A DNA stretch of 64,000 nt from Taudactylus pleione. Lineage: Eukaryota; Chordata; Amphibia; Anura; Myobatrachidae. Positions within the stretch are counted from its first letter, which is position 1, and every line of letters starts with the position of its first letter. The notes beneath the pieces were generated by a model. It had not been told where the DNA came from. It worked only from the letters and a program-made list of their open reading frames with translations, and searched no databases. The translations under genes and the position numbers were made by a program. The DNA is taken from NCBI GenBank assembly GCA_031769625.1, contig JAUIMM010000088.1, positions 5,781,501-5,845,500 of the forward strand. The letters run 5' to 3'. Positions 11,809-22,228 of the stretch are shown here, piece by piece.

Positions 11809-12968
11809 TGTCAAAGCTGGATTATTGGCTGAGACAAGATCAGTTTTAAATTGAATCGCAGCGATGCCATCTTGCGACTGGCCGCAAGACGCCATCTTGG
11901 ACATGAGATTGCAACACGCCATTTTGCGAATGGCCGCCCAAGCGCATTTTAGATAAACTTACAATTAAGTACATATGGCAATATTACTATTAGCATCATG
12001 CGATTGCATCTTTCACCAATTCTCATATACACATTAATATGCACAGTTGCGCTGTTAACTAGTCGCATATTAGCGAATGCATAAGACCCTGAATGAAAAC
12101 GCTGTTTATTAGCTAAATGCGCATGCATCTGTCCCAAGTTAACTAGCGTCCTTATATCAAACCCCACATACTCACATATTACATATTCACATACAAGGTT
12201 CCATAAGCTTTAGGTATAAGATTTAAGTTTGTTCATTTAGTATAAATGCTGTGAAATAAAGATTATTTGGTAACTAAGGTTTTATACATGATAAGTAAGC
12301 CGTGTTTGGTATGGTACTGATGCGTGCTCTTTTTACAGAATTCCGGTATTATCGGTGTGGAGATCGCATCATGCATTCTCAACTTATGGACCGCAGAGAC
12401 TTCAAGCAACAAAATGTTTATTATATGAATAACTGTTAGGATGTTGCATGAGGATGGAATCCAGAGACCCCCCCAGTTGTTAGAGGCTGGGTTGGGTCTA
12501 TTTGAAACAGCCTGTTAAATGCTCTGTAACAGATGCATCCCCCTTGGGAACCAATGGCATCAGTAACAAACTTCTCTATTGTTTTGTCTATTCCTGGGGG
12601 GTATAAATATGTGTGCTCCCACACTGGGTCTTTAGTCTTCGTGCTGAATGCTGATTGACGAGGGGTTTCTTGCTGATGCCTAACATCTGGTCCGGAAGCG
12701 CTGTGTATGTATACTGTACTTGGGTCTGTATAATTCCTTTGCACCTAATTGTGTCTGGATCAATAGCATGTAACTGACTGTACTTTTACTTGAATAATAC
12801 TTGTGCTTAGGAACCACAGATTCCAGGTCTGAAGTCTTTATTTACTGTATGATTGCATACGCAAATTAGCGTCATCCTTAGAAGGCATAGGCAGGATATT
12901 AGAAGGTATAGGCAGGATATTAGAAGGTATAGGAAGGAGTGTATAGAGGTTCTAAGGCAGTATCATTA
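11809..12968 (+). repeat. 3' LTR
   Basis: 1160 bp beginning TGTCAAAGCTGG and ending CATTA, paired with 5555-6670. It has the matching TATAAAT at 12602-12608. It carries about 45 bp near 11900-11945 that the 5' LTR lacks. Several substitutions separate the two LTRs, so the insertion is not very recent. Confidence 0.9.
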
Positions 12969-13245
12969 CCTCCCTCCCCCTAGCCTAACCCTAACCCTCC
13001 CGGGAGGGTGCCTAACCTTAAGTCCCCCCTGGGTGCCCTAAACCTAACCCTCCCCCCGTGGCTGTCTGCTCGCGGCACCCGGCATCCCTTCAATTGGGAT
13101 GCCGGGTACCGGTCTCCTGGCGCCGGGGAAATGTCAGGCATCTACATCTAGACGCCCAGCATTTCACCCTCGCCGGGATATGACAGTCGGGGAAGCCGGC
13201 TGCCGGTATTAAGGCAGCCGGTTTCCCGATTGTATACTGTTCAAC
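12969..13245 (+). repeat. CCTAACCCT-rich interspersed repeat, right part, with hairpins
   Basis: Continuation of the repeat split by the provirus. After CCTAACCCT runs it has GGCATCCC/GGGATGCC (13081-13107), a ~38-bp hairpin ending GCATTTC (13128-13168) and a GGGAAGCCGGCTGCC/GGCAGCCGGTTTCCC hairpin (13188-13231). A run of local hairpins is typical of several MITEs in this window. Confidence 0.55.
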
Positions 13246-13339
13246 TCTCTCTGTTCTCCTAAAGGCATCCTAATGGCTTTTATTTAAGACCAACTAAATC
13301 CCACACACCCTCTCCCTACACTCCCTCCTGTGGCGCCTA

Positions 13340-13527
13340 ATCATGAGGGAGGGACTGTTCTTTGCAATCCAAAACTCACAAGATCCGAGATTTCCAGGAA
13401 AAATATGTTTTGCCTTGTTCTGATATCCGAGCTTGGCAGGAAGACCCGAACCTGGACTCGGTTCTACTCATAACCCCTTAGTTCGGATTTGTTCAGTTTC
13501 CTGCAAAAACCAAACTGCTCATCTCTA
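13340..13527 (-). mobile_element. hAT 5'-end fragment
   Basis: On the minus strand this begins TAGAGATGAGCAGTTTGG at 13527 and contains GAACCGAGTCC-type subterminal motifs and GGCAAAACA, as in the other hAT copies. The next eight bases, CTTTCTAG, fit the hAT target pattern. No transposase sequence remains. Confidence 0.65.
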
Positions 13528-13569
13528 CTTTCTAGCCAACCTCCCATACAGGCCACTTGTATGAAGAGC

Positions 13570-14213
13570 TATTGATATGGAAGACTGGTGCACATTCACT
13601 CTAGTCTCAGCCACAGAACTCTGTGACTTCTTCAAAGTGATGGTTGGCTACTCTGTGTCTGCCCTTATAAGTGTCATTCTTGCTCTGATGCTGAGTATTG
13701 GGGGCTGTTTCTTGTCTAGGTGGTATGATGCAGCTTACATTTTCTCCCAATTGACTAAACAGTGCTCACTGAGATATTCAAGCACTTGGATAATATTTAG
13801 CAACCTTTTCCTATCTTTTGCATATCTATAACTTTATTCATTAATTTCTTAGAATGCTCTTGTGACTTAATTTTCACTGCTTTCCTTGAGGCTCACAGTA
13901 TGACCAAAGCTATGAAAAGCTGACCTTTTTATATTATTCTTAGGTAAAGGCTAATTGAAAGCCAATTGTCAGAGCAATAGCTTTCATCTGTATAAACTTG
14001 GAGCTTCCACAGCACATGAGGTTGAATACTTATGCAATCATCATTTTTTTAAGTTTTAATTTTTTAAGAAATGCTCAAATAATGAATTATGAATTTGAAA
14101 ATGTACAGGTTCCTAATTAGAAAATACAGTCTGGACCAATCTGTGTGTCATTTGCAATACAGACAAATCTGTTGAATTTTTAAGAGGTTGAATACCTTTT
14201 GCAACCACTGTAC
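13570..14213 (-). mobile_element. Tc1/mariner-like element remnant
   Basis: The right end GGTTGAATACCTTTTGCAACC followed by ACTGTA (about 14187-14213), together with GGTTGAATACTTATGCAATC at 14021, is the characteristic 3' end of Tc1-like elements in fish and frogs. Upstream sequence looks like degraded transposase-derived DNA. No frame survives. Confidence 0.55.
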
Positions 14214-15134
14214 AGTATGTTAGGAGTTTTTATAATTTCAGCTTTTCTACCCGCATATTGGCTATTTATCCAATAGTTGATCAGGTTACAAAGCCATTGA
14301 CCATTCTACCTACAGTGAATTCTGATAGGTAGCAGATATTCTGGGACTACATACAAAAGGTCATTCTCTTTTTACTGTATATACTGAGAATTTAAATTTA
14401 TTATAATATGGTAGCGTATTAGAGAAAAATATACTGGTGGATAATTATGAAACCTAGTACAAAGTAAAAAAAAGGGGGGCTTTGTCTATAGCAAATAAAC
14501 AGCAGATCTGACTGATTGTTATGATTGATATGTTCAAACCCACTTTTTTCTTTGTACCATAAAATATAAATAATATTAGTATTACGGACCCATCATTTAC
14601 TGGCTTGTTAGCTGTTGTGCCCACCTTTTTTTCTTTCATTCTACCCCACCTGTTTCCATGTCTTTCCCATTTTTCCCCGTTTCTCTGTGTCTCTCTCCTC
14701 CTCTCTGATTCCTTATCTGGCTATTCTAATTCACCCACTTTCCCTTTCTCTCTCTTTATCTGTGTTCCCCCATCTATCTCTTCCCTCTTATCCCATCTCT
14801 CTTTCCTCTATCTCTCTGTCCTGTCCCCCCTCTCTACTGTCCCACTCTTTTCTATATTCCCTGCTGTGTTTTCTGATGTAGCCTGATATATTGCTCCAAG
14901 TGTGATGCCCATATTGATAAATTGATGCTTAGAAAAATTGAGCTGTGTGCCAGGGAGGGTGTCATTCTGTGTGGAGTCACTGACAGACTTTGTTTGGAAA
15001 GAGTGAACAGAACAGAACATTATTACAATTTAAAAGGCATAACTGTATGTGGGGAAATTCACACGATAATAAAGACAAACTCCCCAGCACACTGCAATAG
15101 ATCAGCAAAAGAGACTAATACTACATGATAATAG
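14214..15134. other. No gene; pyrimidine-rich tract at 14610-14880
   Basis: A 270-bp stretch made mostly of C and T (TCTCTC, CCCAC, TTTCCC) gives open frames in two registers. Their low-complexity Ser/Leu/Pro/Phe content shows they are compositional. Nothing else recognised. Confidence 0.6.
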
Positions 15135-15136
15135 TA

Positions 15137-15559
15137 CAGGTTGAGTCTCCCATTTCCAAATATTCCAAAATACGGAATATTCCGAAATACGGAATATTTT
15201 TAGCATGACTGAGATAGTGAAAGCTTTGCTTTTTGATGGTTCAATGTATACACACTTTGTTTAAAGCACAAAATTATTAAAAATAAAGTATAAAATTACA
15301 TATAGGCTGTGTGTATAAGGTATATATGAAACATAAATGAATTTCATGTATGTACACAAACTTTGTTTGAGCCACAAAATTATTGAAAATATTATATAAA
15401 ATTACTTTCAGGCTGTGTGTATAAGGTGTATATGAAGCATAAATGCATCCTGTGTATAGATTTGGGTCCCATTCCCAAAACATTTCATTATGATATGCAA
15501 TTATTCCAAAATACGGAATATTCCGATATCCAAAATACCCTTGGTCCCAAGACTCAACC
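15137..15559. mobile_element. pogo/Tigger-like MITE
   Basis: The ends are inverted: CAGGTTGAGTC at the left and GACTCAACC at the right, flanked by TA on both sides (15135-15136, 15560-15561), as for Tc1/mariner insertions. Inside, CCAAAATACGGAATATTCCG occurs near both ends. A ~60-bp block around GGCTGTGTGTATAAGG is present twice (about 15260-15335 and 15370-15440). The sequence recalls a Tigger-type repeat known from mammals. Confidence 0.6.
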
Positions 15560-15561
15560 TA

Positions 15562-16184
15562 AAATGTAGAAATCTCAGTTACATACATTTGCAATAATAT
15601 GGTAAGCCACCAGCCAAGGTGTCTCTGTTATTGTGGTCCTACACTGCATAATAATAGCACCACTTTGGGTCATACATTAATGTATTTCTAAATTGAGAGC
15701 CAACTCATTTTAAAGCATCCCAAGATCCTCCAATATGGCAATACAAGGATCCAACTACTGATCCCATCCATGCCTCTCAGAACAGTGAAACACAGAAGAA
15801 TAGTTACTGAAAACAATTTATTGGCCCATCACAGGTGCATGTAAGGAAGGTGTTAATCTAGACACGAAAAAACAAATACAACCTGGCACACTGCAATGGA
15901 TCAGCAAAAGAGGGTTAACATACCCCTACTGTAAATAATTAGGATATTCAGTCACCGGTGAATTTTGCAATGATGCAAAATCCTGAACTGCAACTCGCTA
16001 ACTTCACTAAATTGCAAACATTTGGAATCTATCTAGAAGTTGAAAATAAATTATGTTGTAAGAGTCTTCTGCAGATAAAATATGATGTGACTTAGAGCTA
16101 TTGCCTTACAGAATATTGCAGCTGATCTTCTCTCATAAGATCAAAAATTATTGCTTCATAAAGATGGGTAGGACCTTTAAGTCA
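15562..16184. other. No gene seen
   Basis: Mixed sequence. About 29 bp with CACTGCAAT(A/G)GATCAGCAAA at 15886 also occurs at 15080, on the other side of the pogo-like element, which suggests a short shared repeat. Confidence 0.5.
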
Positions 16185-16757
16185 GGGTTGAATACCCTCC
16201 CGGACGTCACGGGAGGCTCACGAATTGTCGGGTAACCCCCTGCACCCCCGGAAGGGTAGGTACTTCTCCCGCATTCTGCCGACTTCCTAGTGAAGTGGGC
16301 AGAATGGGGAGAATATTCCTGGTGATCGGCGGGTCCGGAGGTAGGGGATGGATCTAATGACGCGATTCTATGAGAATCGCGTCATTTGGCCCCATCCCCT
16401 ATTTAAAAAATGCGCCATTCCCGGGCTTAATGATGCTAACCATCGGGCCTGCCCCCAACTCCGCCCACCTGTTTGTCCTTCTATGGCTTCTCCCGGGAAG
16501 TAAACAGAAGAAGTCGGCAAGTATGCCTTTGAGGGGTCTATTTACTAAGCAGTGTTAGGAGACAAAATTAAATGAGATAAGGTTCCAGCCAATCAGCTCC
16601 CAACTGTCATTTTTCAAACACAGCCTGTGAGATGGCATTTAGGAGCTGATTGGCTGGAACCTTACCTCATTTCACTTTGTCTCCTAACACTGCTTAGTAA
16701 ATAGACCCCCCAAAGGCATACTTGCCGACTTCTTCTGTTTACTTCCCGTGATGTGTG
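16185..16757. mobile_element. Foldback MITE with serial hairpins, interrupted by a second MITE
   Basis: Contains consecutive hairpins: CCTCCCG/CGGGAGG (16196-16214), a ~48-bp arm pair around 16266-16313, and ATGACGCGATTCT/AGAATCGCGTCAT (16358-16386). The segments 16497-16530 and 16711-16748 (GCATACTTGCCGACTTC and complement) are inverted copies flanking the MITE at 16533-16709. No target duplication was determined. Confidence 0.5.
16533..16709. mobile_element. Palindromic MITE, GGGGTCTATTTACTAAGC termini
   Basis: 177-bp near-perfect foldback. Arms start GGGGTCTATTTACTAAGC and end in its complement, with inner arms of CCAGCCAATCAGCTCC type. A second copy of the family lies at 63205-63403. It sits at the tip of an older inverted repeat. 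Confidence 0.8.
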
Positions 16758-17889
16758 TGTAAATTCACCAGCCTGAGCCCGCCTCCCGCCCTCCACCTGG
16801 CGCTATTGGGTAAGCGCTCAGGGAGAGGGAAGGGGCTTGGCTGTGCAGCACAGGACCTGCACTGGGCGCAGGGAAGCCTAGCACCGGTCATGTGTAAATG
16901 TGTAGCGGTGACCGCACTTACTGCAGTCGGCACTACACTGGCTAACTAGGATGGGCCGGTCCCACGTCGACCAGGGCACGTGCCCCAGCGGCCCTGCCCT
17001 AGTTACGCCACTGCCCATGACACAAACGTAGCAACAATTATAACCTACAGCTCTCACACTAATCTAGTTTATCAACCAAATCACTTCACTCAATCATAGA
17101 AATAAGTGTGAGGTGGAAAGTTATAGAAGGTAATGGAAGAAGTGATAGAAGGTAAATAACACACTTGCATTTAAAGTCATCATTCCTTCTTCAAAGGTTA
17201 CAGTTTGTCAGCAGTGAGAACAGCTGCTCTTGGCTGGTGTGGGGAAGATAAGACATTTTGTAGATAATAATTCACATTTTGATTAAAGCAGCAGGGTAAG
17301 GCTGCCAACCGTATAACATATTTTTACAGAACATTTTACAAAAATGTGGCACATTTTATCATGCACTATGTAAATGTATAAAATGTCATTATGAGCAATA
17401 TAAGCGAACGAGGAGCTTAGAAATTAAAAATATGACATCTATAATCCTATAAACATTAAAGCCACTGGGGTACCGCTATTAAAAAAGGGTAGTTATTGTA
17501 CTGTAATATTCATAGTTTCTGTTAAAACCTTTCTTACTGTAACTCAATTATCACATGAGCTGTTGCAGCATAGGACAGTTATATTATTACTCAGGGAGGA
17601 GTGCATTTAGTATATTTAGGATACAATGCAGTTATATTATATTATTCAACCTAAGTAACATAATTTATATTCTTATAAACTTTGAATGCTGATTTTTGTA
17701 TCTCAGTCTCAGGACCAATAAAAGGGATATATATTTCATATATTTAAAACATACCGCTGTATGTTGTCTGTGTTAATTAATCTTTTCGTGAATATGGATA
17801 TTGGAAGCAAATGAAATAATTACTACATTAATAATCATTATTTACTTTTTGTTTCATTTATTTGTTTTATTATCTGTTGCTAGTAATTT
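16758..17889. other. No gene seen
   Basis: 16940-17010 looks like the end of an unidentified repeat (GGGCACGTGCCCC, GTTACGCCACTGCCC). The rest is A+T-rich with no coding or transposon signature. Confidence 0.55.
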
Positions 17890-17890
17890 A

Positions 17891-17923
<33 letters not shown>
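17890..17923. repeat. (TA)n microsatellite
   Basis: About 34 bp of alternating T and A, directly abutting the Penelope-type inverted tail at 17924. Confidence 0.9.
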
Positions 17924-17925
<2 letters not shown>

Positions 17926-18172
17926 AAAGACATGAGGCTGCACTCAGAGGCTTCAAAGCAGTGAACCCCAAAAATGGGTCTTTATTCCATAGGTCGATGT
18001 TTCTGGGAACATATCCCCTTCCTCAGGACAACAACATACCAAACAGTGTGACAAAACCATATCTATATAGTGTTCCCCGAAACGTCGACCTATGGAATAA
18101 AGACCCATTTTGGGGGTTCACTGTTTTGAAGCCTCTGAGTGCCACCTCATGTCTTTGGATATGTTGTGGGGG
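17924..18172. mobile_element. Inverted pair of Penelope-type terminal sequences
   Basis: The left arm ATCCAAAGACATGAGG.TGC is complementary to the right end at 18150-18172. Both arms contain GGTCGA(T/C)GTTTC-type sequence and CATAGGTCGA / TCGACCTATG. The GAAAC(G/A)TCGACC element with nearby TGAGGAAGGGG resembles the hammerhead-bearing pseudo-LTR of Penelope-like elements. There is no coding sequence. Confidence 0.6.
17985..18030 (-). ncRNA. Hammerhead-ribozyme-like motif
   Basis: On the minus strand CTGAGGA (18020-18026) matches the core CUGANGA. It is followed by a stem AGGGGA/TTCCCA with a short loop, then GAAAC (17999-18003). This is the order of a type-I hammerhead as described in Penelope-like elements. 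Stem I and III pairing was not verified. Confidence 0.4.
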
Positions 18173-18674
18173 GTGCAGACCCCTTAGGAGGGCACCAGAG
18201 CCAGCTATTTGCCGGTATTGGGCAGTAGGAGTGCCGTGATATTGTTGAGATATATATATATATAAGTCCAGTATAGCCCGCACTCACAGCAAACATCAAC
18301 CCAGAGGGGTGCACCTCAATGTAACCACATGGAGCATCCAGGGTCCATACATATGTAGAAAAAAGAAGTAGCGAGGGCACTCACCATTATTTGCACAATA
18401 AAATCCTGTTTATTCACATACCACCAGTATCATATAGCTGTATAGTCCAACATTTCGGTCCCCATATGAGACCTTTGTCAAGGTGTATCCATAGCCATAT
18501 ATTAATCAAGCCATAAAGAAAGTGTAACAACAGTCTCCATAGTACACCACATATATAACACACATAATGCTTACCAGGTGGGAGGCCAATCGATCAGTGT
18601 GAGACTGCACATGCTGCACTGACTACAAGCCTCATGTTGGAGAACCAATAGTATGGCAGTAAACATCTGTGACA

Positions 18675-19568
18675 TCATACAACAAAGTCACATTGGGTAT
18701 GGCTACTATCCGTTGGTTTCCGGAACAGAGTTGTGGCAATTTTGGTGCCCAACCTAAACACAGTCAAATCCAAAAAATCCACATGATCATTGTGTGCCGT
18801 GAACGTGAATTTAATAGGGGTAGGCAAATTATTAAGTTCGCTCATCATAGTAGCAACACCCTCATAGTCTCCAGACCAAATTATAAACAAATCATCAATA
18901 AACCGTTTAAAATATAAGATCTTATTACCATACTTGGGGAGGATATATGTCTGTTCAAAAAGATACATGTAAATGTTCGCATACATCGGGGCCACATTGG
19001 ACCCCATTGCGGTCCCCGATGACTGCATAAAGAAACCATCTTTATATTGGAAGTAATTATATTCAAGAACACGTCTAAGTAATACCAGTAAAAATTCCAC
19101 TGGGGGCATCACAATATGTTCCTTAATCAGTACAAGAGCCTTACGTACTGCCTCCACACCATCATCATGCGGGATGATGGTGTAAAGTGATCCAACATCG
19201 ATGGTGACAAACATCGTAGAGGGAGAAATCTCACCCACATCTCGCAATTTACATATGAAATCACCCGTATCTTTAAGATACATGGGAATTTGATTGGCAA
19301 ACACCTGAAGAAAGCCATTAAGGTATTGAGCCAGTGGCTGTAAAATCGATCCCTGCGCCGAAATTATTGGATGTCCAGGTGGCTTCACCAAGGTTTTATG
19401 CACCTTGGGAAGTGTATACAAGATGGGACACACCGGAAACTGTACTTTCAAACATTTAGCTAATGTCTCGTCCAACCATCGATGTACGATCGCATCATCT
19501 ATAACATCATCTACTTTCTTTTTATTTTTATTAGTGGGATTATATGTTAATCTCTTATAGTGTTTCAC
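18675..19568 (-). pseudogene. Penelope-like reverse transcriptase, partial
   Basis: About 297 codons without a stop. Motifs in order: YTLPKVHK; PIISAQG; the motif A block TIDVGSLYTIIPHDDG; SSGTAMGSNVAPMYANIYM; the active-site block YFKRFIDDLFIIW (FIDD at 18891-18902); then HNDHVDFLDLTV and LFRKPTDSSH. These are diagnostic of Penelope-like polymerases. Typical motif A has SLYTNIPH; here Ile replaces Asn. The frame lacks the N-terminal region (cut near 19570) and the C-terminal GIY-YIG endonuclease, because the left inverted arm starts right after the RT thumb. It cannot encode a complete polymerase-endonuclease. Confidence 0.85.
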
Positions 19569-20117
19569 AAATTTTTTAGGGATTGCTGATATATAACATG
19601 AATGTTTTAATTTTTGTATTTTTGTCTTTATACGACTATGTATGTTTTTGTGTATATTGCTTATCTATAGGGAGTGCCATATTGATTATGTGAGTTTTCT
19701 TTACACTTCACAACAGAGTGGCATTATTATGGTCCATTTAAAATTTATGACACGCATTGTGGATGTTTTACACCGCACATTGGGTGGTGTTGCCTAGCAA
19801 CTTATTGTTGTGGTTTAACTAAGACAACATTGAGATATGTGTGCTGATGCTGCAGAATCCAGCCCTACCCCATGTGACTTTGTTGTATGATGTCACAGAT
19901 GTTTACTGCCATACTATTGGTTCTCCAACATGAGGCTTGGAGTTAGCTTGTGCTAGTGGGCATGGCCATGTGGGCATGCGTGTCAGTGCAGCATGTGCAG
20001 TCTCACACTGATCGATTGGCCTCCCACCTGGTAAGCATTATGTGTGTTATATATGTGGTGTACTGTGGTGACTGTTGTTACACTTTCCTTATGGCTTGAT
20101 TAATATATGGCTATGGA

Positions 20118-20165
20118 TGCACCTTGACAAAGGTCTCATATGGGGACTGAAACGTCGGACTATAC
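20118..20165 (+). ncRNA. Degenerate hammerhead-like motif in the Penelope arm
   Basis: TTGACAA stands where CUGANGA is expected. A stem GGTCTC/GGGACT with loop ATAT and then GAAAC follow. The complementary copy lies in the left arm near 18440-18485. Two core mismatches suggest loss of activity. Confidence 0.35.
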
Positions 20166-20240
20166 AGCTATATGATACTGGTGGTATGTGAATAAACAGG
20201 ATTTTATTGTGCAAGTAATGGTGAGTGCACTCACTACTTC

Positions 20241-20246
<6 letters not shown>

Positions 20247-20280
<34 letters not shown>
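20247..20280. repeat. (TA)n microsatellite
   Basis: About 34 bp of alternating T and A, abutting the right arm of the Penelope-like element. Confidence 0.9.
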
Positions 20281-20285
<5 letters not shown>

Positions 20286-20429
20286 TGTTTCTTGTTTTTC
20301 ATTTAATGTTATTATTTTACTGTGGGGTTAAAATTGGATTATTTTCATTGTGCAATTGTACTTGTGGTAGAGGACAGTACTGTACAAACTTTCCTTTTAA
20401 AAATAGGTTTTGTGAGCCTGTCCAGCCCT

Positions 20430-20896
20430 AGGGGCAAAATTTACTAAGCGACGAGTTTGATATCTAAACTGTAGCCACTGTTGATCCCCGGCGTTTCTAA
20501 ATGATAAACCGCTGTGACGTGTTCTATTTGACAATGATTTCTAGTGAAACCACTGATCTGTGCAGGCTTCTTTATGTGTATAAGTATAGAAATTGTTAAA
20601 AAGTTTAAAAATAATGCATGGGGTCCCCCTCCCAAATCAGTAACCAACCCCGGACCTCTGAACCTGGTCTGGAATTGGAAAATAGGGGGGAAATATTTGT
20701 GTGGTTCCCCCTATTTTCTAATAAGAAGTGCTAGGCTGAACCAGCCTTGGGATAACGCTATTGCAGGGAGACCCACAGCATGGGGGTTGGCCTTAGTAAA
20801 TTGGCGAGTTTTGGCCTTAGTAAATTGGTGGGTTGCTAAACCACCACAAAATCGCTGGTATTTAGAACTTGCTGCTTGGTAAATTTTGCCCTAGGT
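20430..20896. mobile_element. MITE with GGGCAAAATTTACTAAGC termini
   Basis: The left end (G)GGGCAAAATTTACTAAGC is complementary to the right end GCTTGGTAAATTTTGCCCTA. Internal inverted pieces include CCCCTATTTTC and its complement. There is no coding capacity. Confidence 0.65.
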
Positions 20897-22228
20897 GCCA
20901 AATAGCTGGTAATACTTGGTAGTACTTAGTACTTACCTGTAAGATCTTCATGTATATATGATCTAACCCAGTTAAAAAGCCTAGCAATCATCAAGTTCAG
21001 ACTGAACTGTTTATATTTAGTGTACCACTGGCCAGAAGGGGACGACTTTGGCATAATTTGGTTATCTTAACATGCAAGGGCGTAACTACTGGAGTGCAGC
21101 TGTTATGGGGCCCACAGCTGAGGGGGGCCTGACTTCCTTGTATGTCCCAGGATTCTGTTCTTTGCCACAGGAAAGTACATGGAGCCATTACAAATGATGC
21201 TAGGGTCCAAAAATGACTAGTTACTCCCCTGTTAATATGTATTACAATATGTGTAACGAACATTCTCTGATTTTAATGCAAGTACAGCTTCAATTAGATA
21301 GAATAGCACTAATAATGTATTTGGAGAGACCTGAGGATCCAATTTCTTCGCTTATATTTAGTTCCTTTACATTCACAAAATACTTGTGGTAAAGCACAAT
21401 ACTATACTATATACACCAGGGCTACTGAATGCGCAGCAAAACAATCTGGATACTTGCCGCCTACTTTTGGACTTTTTACAACTTTAAGTTAGACCCATTA
21501 TTCACTGACATTAAAGTACATTCATTATTAGGCATATTATGTATGACAATATTTAAAAATTTACATGTTATTACTTCATTTAAATAACATTTATACTGGA
21601 TTCTAACAAGATCAATAAAAAACAGCAATAACGCTATTAAATTTATGAAGGTCACTAAGAAAATGAATGCCGCCAGAATACTGAAAATGACCAACATAGC
21701 ATTTGCACTAAAATGTTTTAAAATGTATAGAAATAAAAATCAGTGCGAGTGGCTAGCAAAAGATGTACAGCCACTTGTATCTGAAAATATTGAATATAAA
21801 TGTGAATTGCATACTCATTCGTATTTATTTAAACCATTTTTCTGCCGCAAAAGTGTCAGTTCTTCTATTTACCTACTACATCATAGACTCTGGCTCCAAA
21901 GAAATATATACAGATTTCATGAATGCTACTTTTCCTGTGCCTTGAGTTATATGTGCCGTAATGTGTTTAGAATTCATTTTTGTTTTAGAAAAATCATTAT
22001 TCATTGTAAATAGTTATACATAATTTAAAATAAATAGTCCATTAGCTTTATGTATATTTGCAAAGGTGGATTCACATTTGTAATATTACAGGTGAGAGTC
22101 CCAAATAGAAGACATTTTAACCATATTTCTAACTGGCATATACAATAGATAGTGGGGCCCAATTAGATTAGGACATACATTTTGATTTTTTTGTGTAAAA
22201 TGCACAACCTTGTACTGTGCATGCAGAC
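20897..22228. other. No gene; short foldback at 21075-21232
   Basis: AGGGGCGTAACTA-type ends (GGGCGTAACTACTGG at 21079, ACTAGTTACTCCCCTG ending 21232) mark a small unclassified repeat. The remaining ~1 kb is A+T-rich with short chance frames only. Confidence 0.45.

Larger units (their letters stand above)
5555..12968 (+). mobile_element. Endogenous retrovirus, class I (gamma/epsilon-like), defective provirus
   Basis: Two long terminal repeats (5555-6670 and 11809-12968) flank a leader, gag, an integrase fragment and env, all on the plus strand. The 4-bp sequence CCTC occurs directly before the 5' LTR (5551-5554) and directly after the 3' LTR (12969-12972), a target-site duplication. The primer-binding site starts two bases after the LTR, and a purine-rich tract precedes the 3' LTR. 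Gag late-domain, integrase C-terminus and envelope layout resemble gammaretrovirus-like families. Protease, reverse transcriptase and RNase H are absent, and all three remaining genes carry stops or frameshifts, so the copy is not autonomous. Confidence 0.9.
18361..20246 (-). mobile_element. Penelope-like element (Neptune type) with inverted terminal arms
   Basis: A broken reverse transcriptase on the minus strand lies between two inverted arms, 18361-18692 and 19865-20246. Both arms carry CACCTTGACAAAGGTCTCATA, CACAATAAAATCCTGTTTAT and CCTCCCACCTGGTAAGCATT, or their complements. The right arm has about 50 bp more (near 19940-19990). Inverted pseudo-LTRs are characteristic of Penelope-like elements. 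The GIY-YIG endonuclease is not present. (TA)n tracts adjoin it. Confidence 0.8.

Noticed and set aside
13577..13831. 84-codon frame with hydrophobic segments
   Set aside because: Lies in a Tc1-like remnant, with no homologous motif in this orientation.
14605..14886. Two overlapping ~90-codon frames rich in Ser, Leu, Pro and Phe
   Set aside because: Compositional effect of a pyrimidine-rich tract.
21645..22013. 122-codon plus-strand frame
   Set aside because: A+T-rich, Cys/Tyr/Phe-biased composition with no domain or neighbouring coding evidence.
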